Shown here in pieces: positions 26,796 through 37,805 of a stretch of DNA of 64,000 nt (within the stretch, counting starts at the first letter, position 1; each line of letters starts with the position of its first letter). The position numbers were made by a program, and so were the translations under genes. The notes beneath the pieces are model-generated. The model worked only from the letters and a program-made list of their open reading frames with translations. It was not told the DNA's origin and ran no database searches. Source of the DNA: Daphnia pulex (Eukaryota > Arthropoda > Branchiopoda > Diplostraca > Daphniidae); the NCBI RefSeq assembly GCF_021134715.1, contig NC_060021.1, positions 620,001 to 684,000 on the forward strand, in the 5' to 3' direction.

Positions 26796-27085
26796 TTACT
26801 TGGATGTTGAAGCTGCTTTGTTTTTTTCGTGACTGACCATACAATTTCTGAAGTCATGAACTTCTTGTTGGCACTTCCTCCAATCTTTATGATGATCCCA
26901 ACATTCCTAGAATGAGATTGTTCAAGGTTAATAAAAACGTTAAACGGTTGCAAAAAATTCAGCTAGCCTACCAAGACAGCGTAATGTTTTTCTAAGCAAC
27001 CCGTTTTCTGGAGTTTAGCTATAATAGGATCTGTTTCTTCTAGATCAGTTTCATTGACGACCGGTACACCTGATTGAGTCGACAT
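26796..27085 (-). CDS. COA4: Cytochrome c oxidase assembly factor 4 (CHCHD8-like, twin CX9C)
   Basis: A small intermembrane-space protein needed for assembly of respiratory complex IV. Two exons, 26972-27085 and 26796-26906, encode 74 residues. The twin CX9C motif is exact: C-LEKHYAVLE-C and C-QQEVHDFRN-C. The surrounding GCLEKHYAVLECWDHHKDWR and FRNCMVSHE fit COA4 rather than other CHCH proteins. The N-terminus (MSTQSGVPVVNETDLEETDP) is acidic, as in the family. The TAA at 26798-26796 touches the PTRH2 ATG with no spacer. Both probably share a transcript or a promoter inside COA4. Confidence 0.9.
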
Positions 27086-27914
27086 CGTAATTAAACTTCG
27101 TCTGCTGTTTTCAGTTTATCTCCAGCACTCTACAGCGCTCCGTCTAGTGGATAGTGCGGAAGTGTTTTCTCTATCGCTCTATGGGTCCTATTCCGAACTA
27201 CCATGCTGTTACCGCGTCCGCAATTCATCTTAATCAATGTTAGTTCATTGTTAGTCTTAGTTACCTGCGTTAGCAAGGTAGCCGAAGGACTAATTGTGAT
27301 TTTTGTTTCATATTTAATTCAAAATAAAAATCTTGTAGTAATAATAATAATGTTTGTTATTATCATGGTAGTTAGCCAATTTCCGTTTTTAAATTTCCCG
27401 TTATCCTAAGTCCTAACTATTAAGTTAATTTTTTACAAATAGTTTCGGTTATAATATTTACCGCTCCTAAATTACATGGCGTTATTTGCATACTCCTTCT
27501 ATCCGGCGTTTAAAAAATATTCTGTGATTACAGATTCCTTCTGAAAAACTGTAAATCTTAAAATGAAATGTATTTAATGAATTTGACTATTTATTTAATT
27601 TACATTGGAACTGGTTTTTCTTGGGCACTTGAACTGACCAAAATTTCCCCGTCGTTAACGTTGCACTGTACGGCTTTGTAGAATCATGCAGCCGAGCAGC
27701 ACTCATGCTGTCAACACTCGTGTCAACACCTAGACGAACGAGTAATTCAAATGACATTTTTTATGGTGCCATTGAGAAGTATGAGAACTCGAATCGCCCA
27801 GATGTGTGTGTTCCCTCCCAGTAGCCTAGTGCTGCAGCTATAGTAGAAAAAAGAGTTAAAACTGGCAATCACGAAACTCCAATCCAAATATTATTAAATT
27901 GAATTATAAATTAT
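27086..27914. other. Intergenic DNA at the left edge of the repeat-rich block
   Basis: The stretch includes the COA4 upstream region. The only ATG frame of note (27203-27409, very hydrophobic, 68 codons) shows no conserved motif and is probably chance. Confidence 0.4.
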
Positions 27915-28815
27915 AATCCTTAACTGACCAGTAGCTAACCTATTTTCTACGGGACTGGTACCTGTAGAATAGTCGTTACTTCATATTTTGTAAAAAAACT
28001 GATGTGTCACGCTACACAGCACGCTAATGTAGTTCATTAAAAATATTTTGAAAAACGATTTGATATTCTCCCTGCTCCCTTATGTCCGTTTTTGGGTTCC
28101 TGGAAATCAGGTAGAAGTCATCTTTTCTCTAAGCCCAAAAATTCGCGTGCACCTAATAACACAGTTTTTTTACTGCAATTTGAATTTTGTGTCTTGATTT
28201 TTTACAAGACGTTACAGGGATAGTATGTAAATGTTCATTTTCGACGTTAAAGCCATTTTTAAGGATGTTCTCTTGTTTAAGCAATTGATTTGTTTAAAGA
28301 GCTGTTATAATTAACGTGCGAAGAAGCAAGTGCAGTTGAACATTTTAATTTAATGTATTTTCGGAGGTGATGTAATTACATTTGAAGTGATTTGGTTGTC
28401 ACTAGTCGTTTGATGTCGGGATACTATTAATATTCTGAGGTAATTCTCAGTGATCTCGAGTAGCACTGATGCTTGATTCAATTCTCTTTCGATTGATGAA
28501 TTATCAACTGAACGTTTAACTTGGTTAATTCTTTCAGTATCAATTCATTATCGAAGAACTCTTTATTTTAATGTGAATCTTAATATTAATTCAAAAGGTG
28601 ATAGCAGTTAACAAATTGTCTGCGCAATCGGCACCTGCAAACCAATTGTTTCTTTGCAAAGAGTAAATGAATCTGACGTATTATGCCACACAGTACGTTG
28701 ATGTTTGCTGTTCATTTAAAATATTTATATTTTTCGATAAATTAACCTCCCCAACCTCAAGTAAAAATTGATTTTTTAAAAAAGGGCGCGCTTTAACAAA
28801 AAGTTACCGATAGCC
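27915..28815 (+). repeat. Dispersed repeat element E, copy 1
   Basis: About 900 bases that recur as 36800-37700 (same orientation) and, inverted, as 33930-34960. Landmarks are TAGAATAGTCGTTACTT, CCGTTTTTGGGTTCCTGGAA, GGATGTTCTCTTGTTTAAGC, ACATTTGAAGTGA and, at the far end, AACCTCCCCAACCTCAAGT followed by AAAGGGCGCGCTTTAAC. No coding frame is kept among copies. It is probably a non-coding mobile element. Confidence 0.8.
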
Positions 28816-31339
28816 CAAGGGCTATATTACGAGTTATGTAGTTTATTCATTATTTATTTATTACGAGTTATTACAGTTGTGTATCTACCCACAACTTGAC
28901 TCAAACTCCCCCCCCCCAACAATGTTCACGACACGCAATCGGATATAAACATGTGATGCGAAAAAAAACCGCTACGATTTGGAATAAAAATGAAATGTTC
29001 AGTCAAACGGCAAGGGAGCATGCCGAGCATCACTGACTCACTGTTTAGCGAGGTGGGACTGTGGGTGGTACTTTGCGTAAATAAACGGCGAACAATTGTT
29101 TTTGCTATTATCGTGCACAACCCTGACACATTTCGCTTGATAGAGAGCTAGAGAGTGAACACAACACAGTTCAAATTTATGCCATTCAGATGTAAATATG
29201 TTTTTTAGGGAAACAAGACTTCCCTGCGGCATTTAATGGATCTGCAAGATTAGTTTCATGTGTAATTTTTATTCTGAAAGTACTTAGCCTCTAGGCTCTA
29301 GCTCTAGTACCGAGTCGAAAGACAATGGCGATTCGATGATGATGCGAGAGCCTATAATTTTAGGTTTAGTTAGTCGTCTGACGAACACGCCTTCTCAACT
29401 AATTATATAGCTAAAATATGTTAACCGTTACTTGTTCGAGAAGGACGGTGTCAACTTCATCTAAATCTTGTTTATAACACCTAATTATATGAGAATGTGC
29501 ACAATGCGTGTGTGCACTTTACTACGCATCATTGAAAGGCGTGCCGCAATTGAATATTTTCGTCTATCGTCATTATACTTTACTGAACACCTTTACAATT
29601 GCTGCCTTCTTGGAAACAATGCAGGAATGCGCGCTGTTAATATATCTATATTCCGTTATGAGGATGAGTACGAATATTGTGATGTAATTGACATGAGTGG
29701 GACGCAATAATTCAAATGTAAGGCTGTTGATTATGAAAATTTATCTTCAGCTATAAGTAATATTGAGGTGGTAGAGAGGTGTCAATAAAGTTCGATCACG
29801 TTCGTGAAAAAATAGCTGCGTACGAGTGATGTCTGATATTTCAACACCTTGTACTAGACGAAACAATGTTCACACAGACAAATCAAGAAATGATTTCTCG
29901 CTGCAGATTCAGAAATATTTGTCCACCCTTGAAAATCGCTTTTGTTATTTGCTATATTGACGAACTTTTGTGCGATATGTTAAACGAGTGTGCACTGCGG
30001 GATAGCACAGCGTTAAAAAAGAGGAAGACGTGATAAATTGTTAATTGATATAAATAAAATGTATTATTGGTTTTTTTTATCACGAGCTTGATCCATTGAA
30101 TCATTTGTTCTTCTGTGGTGTACATATTACCAAACTTTAACTGCAATTTTAAGATGTGACACGATTTTCAGTGCCTCTCTTTTGTTAGATGTGTTTAGGA
30201 AACATTAACATACAAGGGCAGGATATTATTGTATTAAATTTTGAGCATTGACGACGACTCTGAAATCCAGAAACGTTTAGCTGGCATTACGTCTTAAGCT
30301 CTGTAACTACCAGCGAATTTTCTGATCTAAGATCGTCGTCTCGCCCAGCTGGACCACAAACCCAGCAGCTCGAAATCAGTTAAAGACAAAAAAGAATATA
30401 ATTCAATATAATGTTCTTGTGACATGGATCATCTTGCATGCCCATGACGTGTGAAAAAGCCAATATATATAGCAAAGCTAAGACCGTTAATGAAATGATA
30501 AAACTGTAAGTACACTAAAATGCTTAAAAAATAAACAAGTAAACAAATAATGATAAAACTATCACATTTAGACCCTTCACGTAACAAGCAGCAAAGCTCA
30601 TTTAGAAAAGAAAAAGAAATCGATGCGTTACATTAGGTATTATAATTACGTACCTCAGTTGTTATGCTTTATTAGTGGCGAAGCGCCGCAAATAAAATCG
30701 GGAAATGTTTCACACTGCAGTTTAAGAAATATTTGTCCACCCTTGAAATTGAAAATCGCTATTACGTTTTGTATATATTTACGTTATGTACGTTTTTTGT
30801 TCATACGTTATGTATAAAAAAGAAGATGTGATAAGTAAATCTTCCGGTAGCAAAGTCGCTGGAAGCAAAAATGACAAACTGAGAATCCCCGAATCCCCAA
30901 CACAGCTGTGGACGCATAATCGGATTGCGCAGCTGCACACAAAGTAACTAGCGAGTTTCATCCCAACTCCCAAGAATTTATTATTCCGGTGGAATTTCCG
31001 CTGATTAAATAAATGAACATTATAAATTGACACACACCAAGATAGATTTGTTCATTTTCAATGCATTAGCCCAGTATTTATGTCGTCATATTCAAGACAG
31101 TGGTTGAACCACCACATCTATCATCTTCTGATAGCCAACACTTATAAGACTTTATTATAATTATCCATTTTTCAGACAATTACTTGATCCTCATTAATTC
31201 AATGGTATTTACCAAGACTTAAATAGATTCCAATCTAGCATTTGGAACCCTATTTTATCTTTGCCTTTTGTCCAGTCAGAAATTGAATTGTGGGAACAAG
31301 TAAATGTGTTCTAAATTGCTGAGACTGACCTCGGAATAT

Positions 31340-31800
31340 TAATACTCTGATGCCATCGAACGAATGGTGGCGACCAATTCACTTCAAATGTGATTACATC
31401 ACATCCGCAATTCAATGAAAATTGAAATGTTCAACCGCGCTTGCTTCTTCGTACGTCAATTATAACAGCTCTTTAAGCAAATCAATTGCTTAAACAATAG
31501 AACATCCTTAAAAATGTCTTTAACGTCGAAAATGAATATTTACATACTATCCCTTTAACGTCTTGTAAAAAATCAAAACACACAAATCAAATTGTAGTAA
31601 AAAAAATTGTGTCAGGTGCACGCGAATTTTTCGGCTTAGTGAAAATATGACTTCTACCTGATTTCCAGGAACCCAAAAACGGACATGGAGGAAGCAGGGA
31701 GGATATCAAATCGTGTTTCCAAATATATTTAATGAACTACTCTAGCGTGCTGTGTAGCGTGATAGGGTGACGCATCAGTTTTTTTACAAAATATAAAGCA
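31340..31800 (-). repeat. Element E, partial inverted copy inside duplication A
   Basis: The reverse complement of the first half of element E (for example CTTAAAAATGTC, CAGGAACCCAAAAACGGACAT). The matching position in duplication B is 41870-42425. Confidence 0.75.
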
Positions 31801-32136
31801 GAGCTTCTCCTCCGCCTCAACTCAATACAGATAAGTCAAACCATGTGGTGTATCATCCTAAATAATTTATAGGCCTTATGTCCAAAATTAACGAGAAATT
31901 GTATTGAAAGTTTGAAATCTCAAATATAACATAGCACAGCAATTGATTGTTTTTGTTTACGACAGAAAATTTGAAGTTGTCTCAGGCTCACGATTGTCAT
32001 GGTATGAAACTAGTTTGGCAGGATGCAGTTCGACACGACACAAATACATAAATGTGACTTTTAACTGAAATCAAAGTCATATGAAACGAAAAAATTCACA
32101 TAACGCACAAATTGAGTGTGCTGTAATTAATGCACT

Positions 32137-33475
32137 TCACTCATTAAACCCATCAACAAATTCTGCTAAGACTCCGGCTACTTGATTGGTAGCTCTAACA
32201 AGAGTTGCATTTTCAGGTGGAGGGTTTACCGCTGCACAACGCGCCACTGCAGAACAAGGAACACCATTGAATGGCTGAGATGGGAAAAGCTGATCAAGCT
32301 GAGCCAAGATTTCTTCTAGTTCAGCATTTAGCTGTGAATCGACAGTTGAAGATGATGATTGCGCTAGACTACTGGGGGCTGTAGGCTGCTGTAGGTTGCG
32401 GCTCAAATCCCGCAGGCTAAAGTCGGTTGCAAAGCGTGGTACGCTCTCTACGGTTCCGTTGTAGTTTTTGCTGTTGCTACTACCATTATCTGTCGTCTTC
32501 CTCTGTAAGCGCGGCGTGCAATAATTCAAAGTTCCATTGGTGACAATATTTGCCTTAACTGAAGGAGTGCGCAAGCTTTGTCTTTCACGGGCGGTGCGCT
32601 GCATAATGCTTTTGGGTTCGTCGATTGGGCTAAAATTGAGTTGTTCAAGTTCGTTCTTCCGTTGTTGACTGGGTAACACAGGGGTGCTCTCGAGGCGAGT
32701 AAGCATTCGTGGTACATGAGGCAAAAGGTTATCTTTTGGCGCTTCTTTCTGGGCAACTAACTGACGCAGTCGTCGTAGCTGTAGTTCAAGTTGATCGCAA
32801 TGTTCTTTTACGACTGGGCCCAAACTGTTGGCGAAATCACTCTTCAACAACAAATTGTTTAAGCATCATTAATGCTGCAATTTAATTTCACGAAATTTAC
32901 CTGTTGTACAACGCACTCAAGTTTCCCCTTTCCTTCCATTAGATGACCAACCACACTAGCGATTTCTCGTGGTTGATGGCCTGACAACGCAAATCAAAAA
33001 ATCATTTGCGTCTTGTAAATATTGTGATTATTAAACTCACCCAACTGATAAGTGACTGTGTTTTCTGTGACCGTACTTTGGCTGTCACCAAGTTGCTCAC
33101 TGAAAAGTGACATTTCGGACGACTTAAACTGGTGACCCTTCTCCAAGGGAAGATAGCGCGCAGAAGGAGAACGATTCTTTTTTAGAGTTAGCCAATTACT
33201 CATCTTTTTCCAAAGTGTTTGTGTGGCTTCTTTTGATGTGGTCTGTCATAGAAATTTATTTTTTTATACTTAACTAGGGTAAATATTAGGCAAATAACAA
33301 CACTAAAATTACCTTTGTGCAATATTCTTGCATCTGATGAGTCACTTTGTGATTTTTGCTGATCAACCCGAGCCAGAAACACTGTTGGCATTGATTGTAT
33401 GAGAGGCATTGCAAGCATTGGTAACGCCCTTGAATGGACTGAATATTGCAAACTGAGCAACGAACTGGGTGGATA
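32137..33475 (-). pseudogene. Truncated copy of the dystrotelin-like gene (exons 4-7 only)
   Basis: Copies of the last four exons of the gene at 43097-45380 are kept with their introns. They are a ZZ-domain exon (about 33312-33475), exon 5 (33041-33242), exon 6 (32901-32980) and the last exon (32137-32841). The last exon's 238-codon frame is fully open and differs from the parent at only a few residues (for example Ser for Ile, Asn for His). The ZZ exon has lost three bases, removing a leucine between two zinc-binding cysteines. Exons 1-3 are absent, and no promoter or start is evident. It is probably untranslated, but its open frames show that the duplication is young or recently homogenised. 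Confidence 0.85.
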
Positions 33476-33536
33476 ACTAAGAAAATTAAAAAAAAATTTA
33501 AATTATGATCTAAAATAATGAAACTAAAAAGTAAAA

Positions 33537-33929
33537 TACACGATAAAGTCAGAATTACACAGATATTTAACCATCTTATAAAGTTCAATTAATTTAACTC
33601 GATATTAATTTGTATCGGTCTAATGGCTAAATAAATATATAATTTCAGTGAAGCACTTGGTGCCTGCATAAATCTTTTAGCATTACGTGGTATTACACAA
33701 CTCTGGTAAACATTTTTGATGGTGGCTAATCTTGCAGCTTTCGAAAATATGTGCACAGTTCATTGATTAAAATGCACATTTTCTTCTTTGATCTTTCAGA
33801 GCACCTTGAAAAATATTTGGGCGATTAATACTGATGTGTGACTGACTGTTTCTCATCATGGTGTTTCTGACACTCATTATGTTGGAACGGGTATAACAAA
33901 TACACCAATTTGACCTCGCGGAATGCTTT
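33537..33929. other. Unassigned DNA to the right of duplication A
   Basis: No match to the dystrotelin-like gene or to element E was seen here, and no frame of interest. Confidence 0.3.
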
Positions 33930-34960
33930 TTTTGGATTGCAATAGAAAAATCCTAAAAATCGAATAAAAGACACTTCTACGGGGTTCTTAGGCCATAGTA
34001 ACCTTTTGTTAAAGGGCGCCCTTTAAAAAATCAATTTTTACTTGAGGTTGGGGAGGATTTTTTTATCGAATGTGTAAATATTTGAAATGAACAACAAACA
34101 TCATCGTGCTGCGTGTCATAATACGTCAATTCATTTACTTTATACCAAGTAACAAGTATTTTACAAATACCGATCTGGCAGACGATTCGTCACCTGCTAT
34201 TACCTATTAATTTAATATTTAGTTTCATATGTAATACATTTTTACCATGCTTGCTTGATCTCATTAACTGTCTCGGAATAGATGAAAAGCCGATCATTTA
34301 ATTACAGGAATGGCGGCTATTATCAATCTCCACGAGAATGAATCACACTGACCAATTTCATAGAATTAGAAGAGTCAGCTGATGATTCTGTTGGACATTT
34401 GAATCAAGCAATAGCACATTTCAAATTTACTGAAAAAGACTTCAGAGTATTAATATTATGATGGCATCAAACGACTAGTGACGACCAATTCACTTCAAAT
34501 GTGATTATATCACCTCCGCAAATTAATGAAAATTAAAATGTTCAACCGCGTTCGATTCTTCGCAAGTCAATTATAAATGCTCTTTAAGCAATTCAATTGC
34601 TTAAACAAGAGAACATCCTTAAAAATGGCTTTAAAATCAAATTGTAGTAAAAAAATTGTGTCAGGTGCACGCGAATTTTTTGGCTAAGAGAAAAGATGAC
34701 TTCTACCTGATTTCCAGGAACCCAAAAACGGACGTGGAGGGAGGGTATCAAATCGTTTTTCCAAAGAATAGACCGAGAATAGAAGGTGTTTTTTTTTCAT
34801 GAAAAATGTAACTATTTTTAATGAACACCTTACATTTGCGTGCTGTGTAGCGTGACACATCAGTTGTTTTACAAAATATAAAGTAACGACTATTCTAGAG
34901 GTACCAGTCCCGTAGAAAATTCGTTAGCTACCAGTCAATTAAGGATTGTAATTTAGAATT
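33930..34960 (-). repeat. Dispersed repeat element E, copy 2 (inverted)
   Basis: The reverse complement of the element at 27915-28815 and 36800-37700. It runs from AAAGGGCGCCCTTTAAAAAA near 34013 through ACTTGAGGTTGGGGAGG and CATCATCGTGCTG to CAGGTACCAGTCCCG-type sequence near 34900. About 200 bases in its middle (near 34200-34430) are unlike the other copies. Confidence 0.75.
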
Positions 34961-35640
34961 AATTTAACTAACACATTCAACCACAGGGTTTTCGGAAAGG
35001 TAGAATAATTAGGACTCACTTTAACACTGATAAAGCATCAGCACCATCTGATTAACTGAGATTACCCGCAGAACACAAATTTTAAGTCATATTAAACAAT
35101 AATTAGCGATCAAATATAACAACGAAATATTCAACAACGTTCGGTTCTTCGCACGTGAACCATATCAGCTCCTTCGTTTATCGCGGACCATCGTTTATTC
35201 AAGAAATGGGAGGAGAGTTAAACCATAACTCGCGGTCTTCTTAATTCAACTCAATACAGATAAGTCAAACCATGCGGTGTATCATCGTAAATAATTTATA
35301 GGCCTGATGTCCAAAATTAACGAGAGATTGTATTGCTTGTATTGCTCCAAAGTGCTTGTGTGGCTTCTTTTGATGTGGTCTGCCATAGAAATTTAATTTT
35401 TGTTACTTAACTAGGGCAAATATTAGGTGAATAACAACACTAAAATTACCTTTGTGCAATATTCTTGCATCTGATGAGTCACTTTGTGATTTTTGCTGAT
35501 CAACCCAAGCCAGAAACACTGCTGGCATTGATTGTATGAGAGGCATTGCAAGCACTGGTAACGTAGCCCTTGAATGGACTGAATATTGCAAACCAAGCAA
35601 CGAACTGGGTGGATAACTAAGAAAATTTAAAAAAATTTAA
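34961..35640. repeat. Third partial copy of the dystrotelin 3' region, internally deleted
   Basis: Sequence resembling 42640-42860 (CCATCGTTTATTCAAGAAAT, CAATACAGATAAGTCAAACC, CCAAAATTAACGAGAGATTG) runs directly into the 5' edge of exon 5 (near 35348). It then continues through the intron and a ZZ-exon copy at about 35450-35616. Exons 6 and 7 are missing. The ZZ frame is open (minus strand) but starts mid-domain, so this is a non-functional fragment. Confidence 0.8.
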
Positions 35641-35676
35641 ATTATGATCACATTCAACACATTCATCACATTAAAC

Positions 35677-36080
35677 AATGTTCACATAGACAAATCAAGA
35701 AATGATTCTCGCTGCAGATTCAGAAATATTTGTCCACCCTTGAAAATCGCTTTTGTTATTTGCTATATTGACGAACTTTTGTGCGATATGTTAAAAGAGT
35801 GTGCACTGCGGGATAGTACAGCGTTAAAAAAGAGGAAGACGTGATAAATTGTTAATTGATATAAATAAAATGTATTATTGGTATTTTTTTATCACGAGCT
35901 TGATCCATTGAATCATTTGTTCTTCTGTGGTGTACATACCAAACTTTAACTGCAATTTTAAGATGTGACACGATTTTCAGTGCCTCTCTTTTGTTAGATG
36001 TGTTTAGGAAACATTAACATACAAGGGCAGGATAATATTGTATTAATATTTGAGAAATGACGTCGACTCTGAAATCCAGA
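35677..36080. repeat. Third copy of the 29.86-30.25 kb / 40.40-40.77 kb unit
   Basis: It shares AATGTTCACA, CAGATTCAGAAATATTTGTC, CATTTGTTCTTCTGTGGTG and GGAAACATTAACATACAAGG with both duplications. A plus-strand frame of about 55 codons (ending STALKKRKT) is kept open in all three copies. I do not recognise that protein. Confidence 0.75.
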
Positions 36081-36195
36081 ATAATTTAGCTGGTACTACG
36101 TCTTGATGCCTGTAGTTTAACTGACTAGTAGCTAACGAATTTTCTACGGGACTGGTACCTGTAGGATAGTCGTTACTTTATATTTTGTAAGAAAA

Positions 36196-36227
36196 ATCAT
36201 GTGTCACCCTATAGGGTGACACATGAT
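36196..36227. repeat. Perfect 32-base palindrome
   Basis: The half-site ATCATGTGTCACCCTA is followed immediately by its exact reverse complement, with no loop. It lies where a fragment of element E (36110-36210, + orientation) stops, so it looks like a head-to-head rearrangement joint. Confidence 0.9.
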
Positions 36228-36419
36228 CGATAAACATGTGTCAAAACCGGAAGGAATCGATTGTTTCTCACCGCCGAAAACGTCAATGCGACGGGAAGGG
36301 GTCCTTCACGTCCGCCTGTAAACATCCGAACAATATAGCTTGAACCTCTTTTGCAGCGCACTCTTTAAAAAACATTTAAACAATGAGCGTTATTTGCTAT
36401 TACACTTGGCAATGGAAAT

Positions 36420-36640
36420 TATTTTCATTTTGCTTATAAATTATTTACGATGATGCACCGCATGGTTTGACCTATCTGTATTGAGTTGAATTAAGACCGT
36501 GAGGTCGGGTTTTACTCTCCTCCATTTCTTGAATAAACGATGGTCCGCGACTCGGTCCGCGATAGACGAAGGAGCTGTTAAGGTTCACGTGCCAAGAACC
36601 TATCGTGGTTTATTCCAGTTTTCATATATTTGCGGCATTG
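36420..36640. repeat. Inverted fragment of the dystrotelin 3' flank
   Basis: Reverse complement of the 42650-42830 region (GATAGGTCAAACC in opposite sense, ATTTCTTGAATAAACGATGG, AAGGTTCACGTGC). It shows that the block has been rearranged by inversion as well as by direct duplication. Confidence 0.65.
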
Positions 36641-36799
36641 AAGTCTATCACTTGCAGATTGACGGCGACTCGATATATATATGTTCTGAGATAAATCTCA
36701 GTTTTCATTATTCAGGTGACATATCAACCAAACTTTCACGTCGGTCATAGAAAGAAATAATTTTTTGACTGAATGTAGCAAAGCTATGATAAAATGCTG

Positions 36800-37700
36800 T
36801 AAGTAAAAAATTTGAATTATAAATTATAATCCTTAACTGACTACAGCTAACGAATTTTCTCTGCGACGGTTACCTGTAGAATAGTCGTTACTTTATATTT
36901 TGTAAAACAACTGACGTTTCACGCTACACAGCACACTAATGTATGGTGTTCATTAAAATATTTACATTTTCCATGAAAAAATCACCCCTATTCTTCGGAA
37001 AAACGATTTGTTATCCTCCCTCCATGTCCGTTTTTGGGTTCCTGGAAATCAGTTAGAGCTTTTCTCTAAGCCGAAAAATTCGCGTGCTGCTGACACAATT
37101 TTTTTCACTACTATTTGATTTTAAAGCCATTTTTAAGGATGTTCTCTTGTTTAAGCAATTGATTTGCTTATAGAGCTGTTATAATTGACGTACGAAGAAG
37201 CAAGTGCGGTTGAACATTTTAATTTTAATATATTTTCGGAGGTGATGTAATTACATTTGAAGTGAATTGGTCGTCACTAGTCGTTTGATGACGGGATACT
37301 ATTAATATTCTGAGGTAAATCTCAGTGATTTCGTATAGCGCTGATGCTTGTATATGGTTTTCCGGGTTTTCTGAATATCCTATTTAACCGAAAATGTGTC
37401 CCGTTTGTAAGGATTCAGAACCCGAGAATTAACGTCTACAAGAATCTGTGTTTAACAAGATAATAATATAAACTTAAATTTCAAATCATAAGGTAATAGC
37501 AGTTAACGAATTGTCGGCGCCATTAGCTCCTGTAAAATAATTGTTTCTTTGCATGAAGTAAATGAACTGACGTATTAGGCCACACAGCACGATGATGTTT
37601 GCTGTTCATTGGAAATATTTACATATTCGATAAATTAACCTCCCCAACCTCAAGTAAAAATTGATTTTTTAAAGGGCGCGCTTTAACAAAAATTTACTGA
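36800..37700 (+). repeat. Dispersed repeat element E, copy 3
   Basis: It matches 27915-28815 in the same orientation, from AATTATAAATTATAATCCTT to AAAGGGCGCGCTTTAAC. It differs by small insertions and by a divergent stretch near 37340-37480. Confidence 0.8.
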
Positions 37701-37784
37701 TAGCCCTAGAAGCAAGAACCTCGTAAAAGTTTCTTATATTTGATTTTTAGGATTTTTCTAAAGCGCGCCCTTTAAAAAATCAAT
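37660..37784. repeat. Hairpin with 26-base perfect arms at the end of element E
   Basis: The arms are 37660-37685 and 37759-37784, containing TTTTTTAAAGGGCGCGC and its complement. The loop is about 73 bases. A related arrangement occurs at the end of the inverted copy near 33940-34040. Confidence 0.85.
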
Positions 37785-37805
37785 TTTTTTTTTCAATTTT
37801 TTTCT

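Larger units (their letters stand above)
28826..33536. repeat. Segmental duplication, copy A
   Basis: The segment is homologous, in the same orientation, to 39353-44503. Shared landmarks include ACGAGTTATGTAGTTTATT at the left edge, the C-run near 28910, the small ORF near 28926-29129, CATTTGTTCTTCTGTGGTG and the 3' half of the dystrotelin-like gene at the right edge. Similarity ends near 33536, just right of the ZZ exon. Copy A lacks about 430 bases that copy B has near 42370-42790. Identity is uneven: the gene part and 28.9-30.1 kb look almost identical, and 31.0-31.3 kb is clearly more diverged. Confidence 0.9.

Noticed and set aside
27203-27409. Short hydrophobic ORF
   Set aside because: AT-rich DNA readily gives Val/Ile/Leu-rich frames; nothing supports a gene.
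28926-29129. Minus-strand ORF repeated at 39421-39669 as a gene pair
   Set aside because: Both lie in the duplicated non-coding flank, and the open frame simply follows from the sequence being duplicated.
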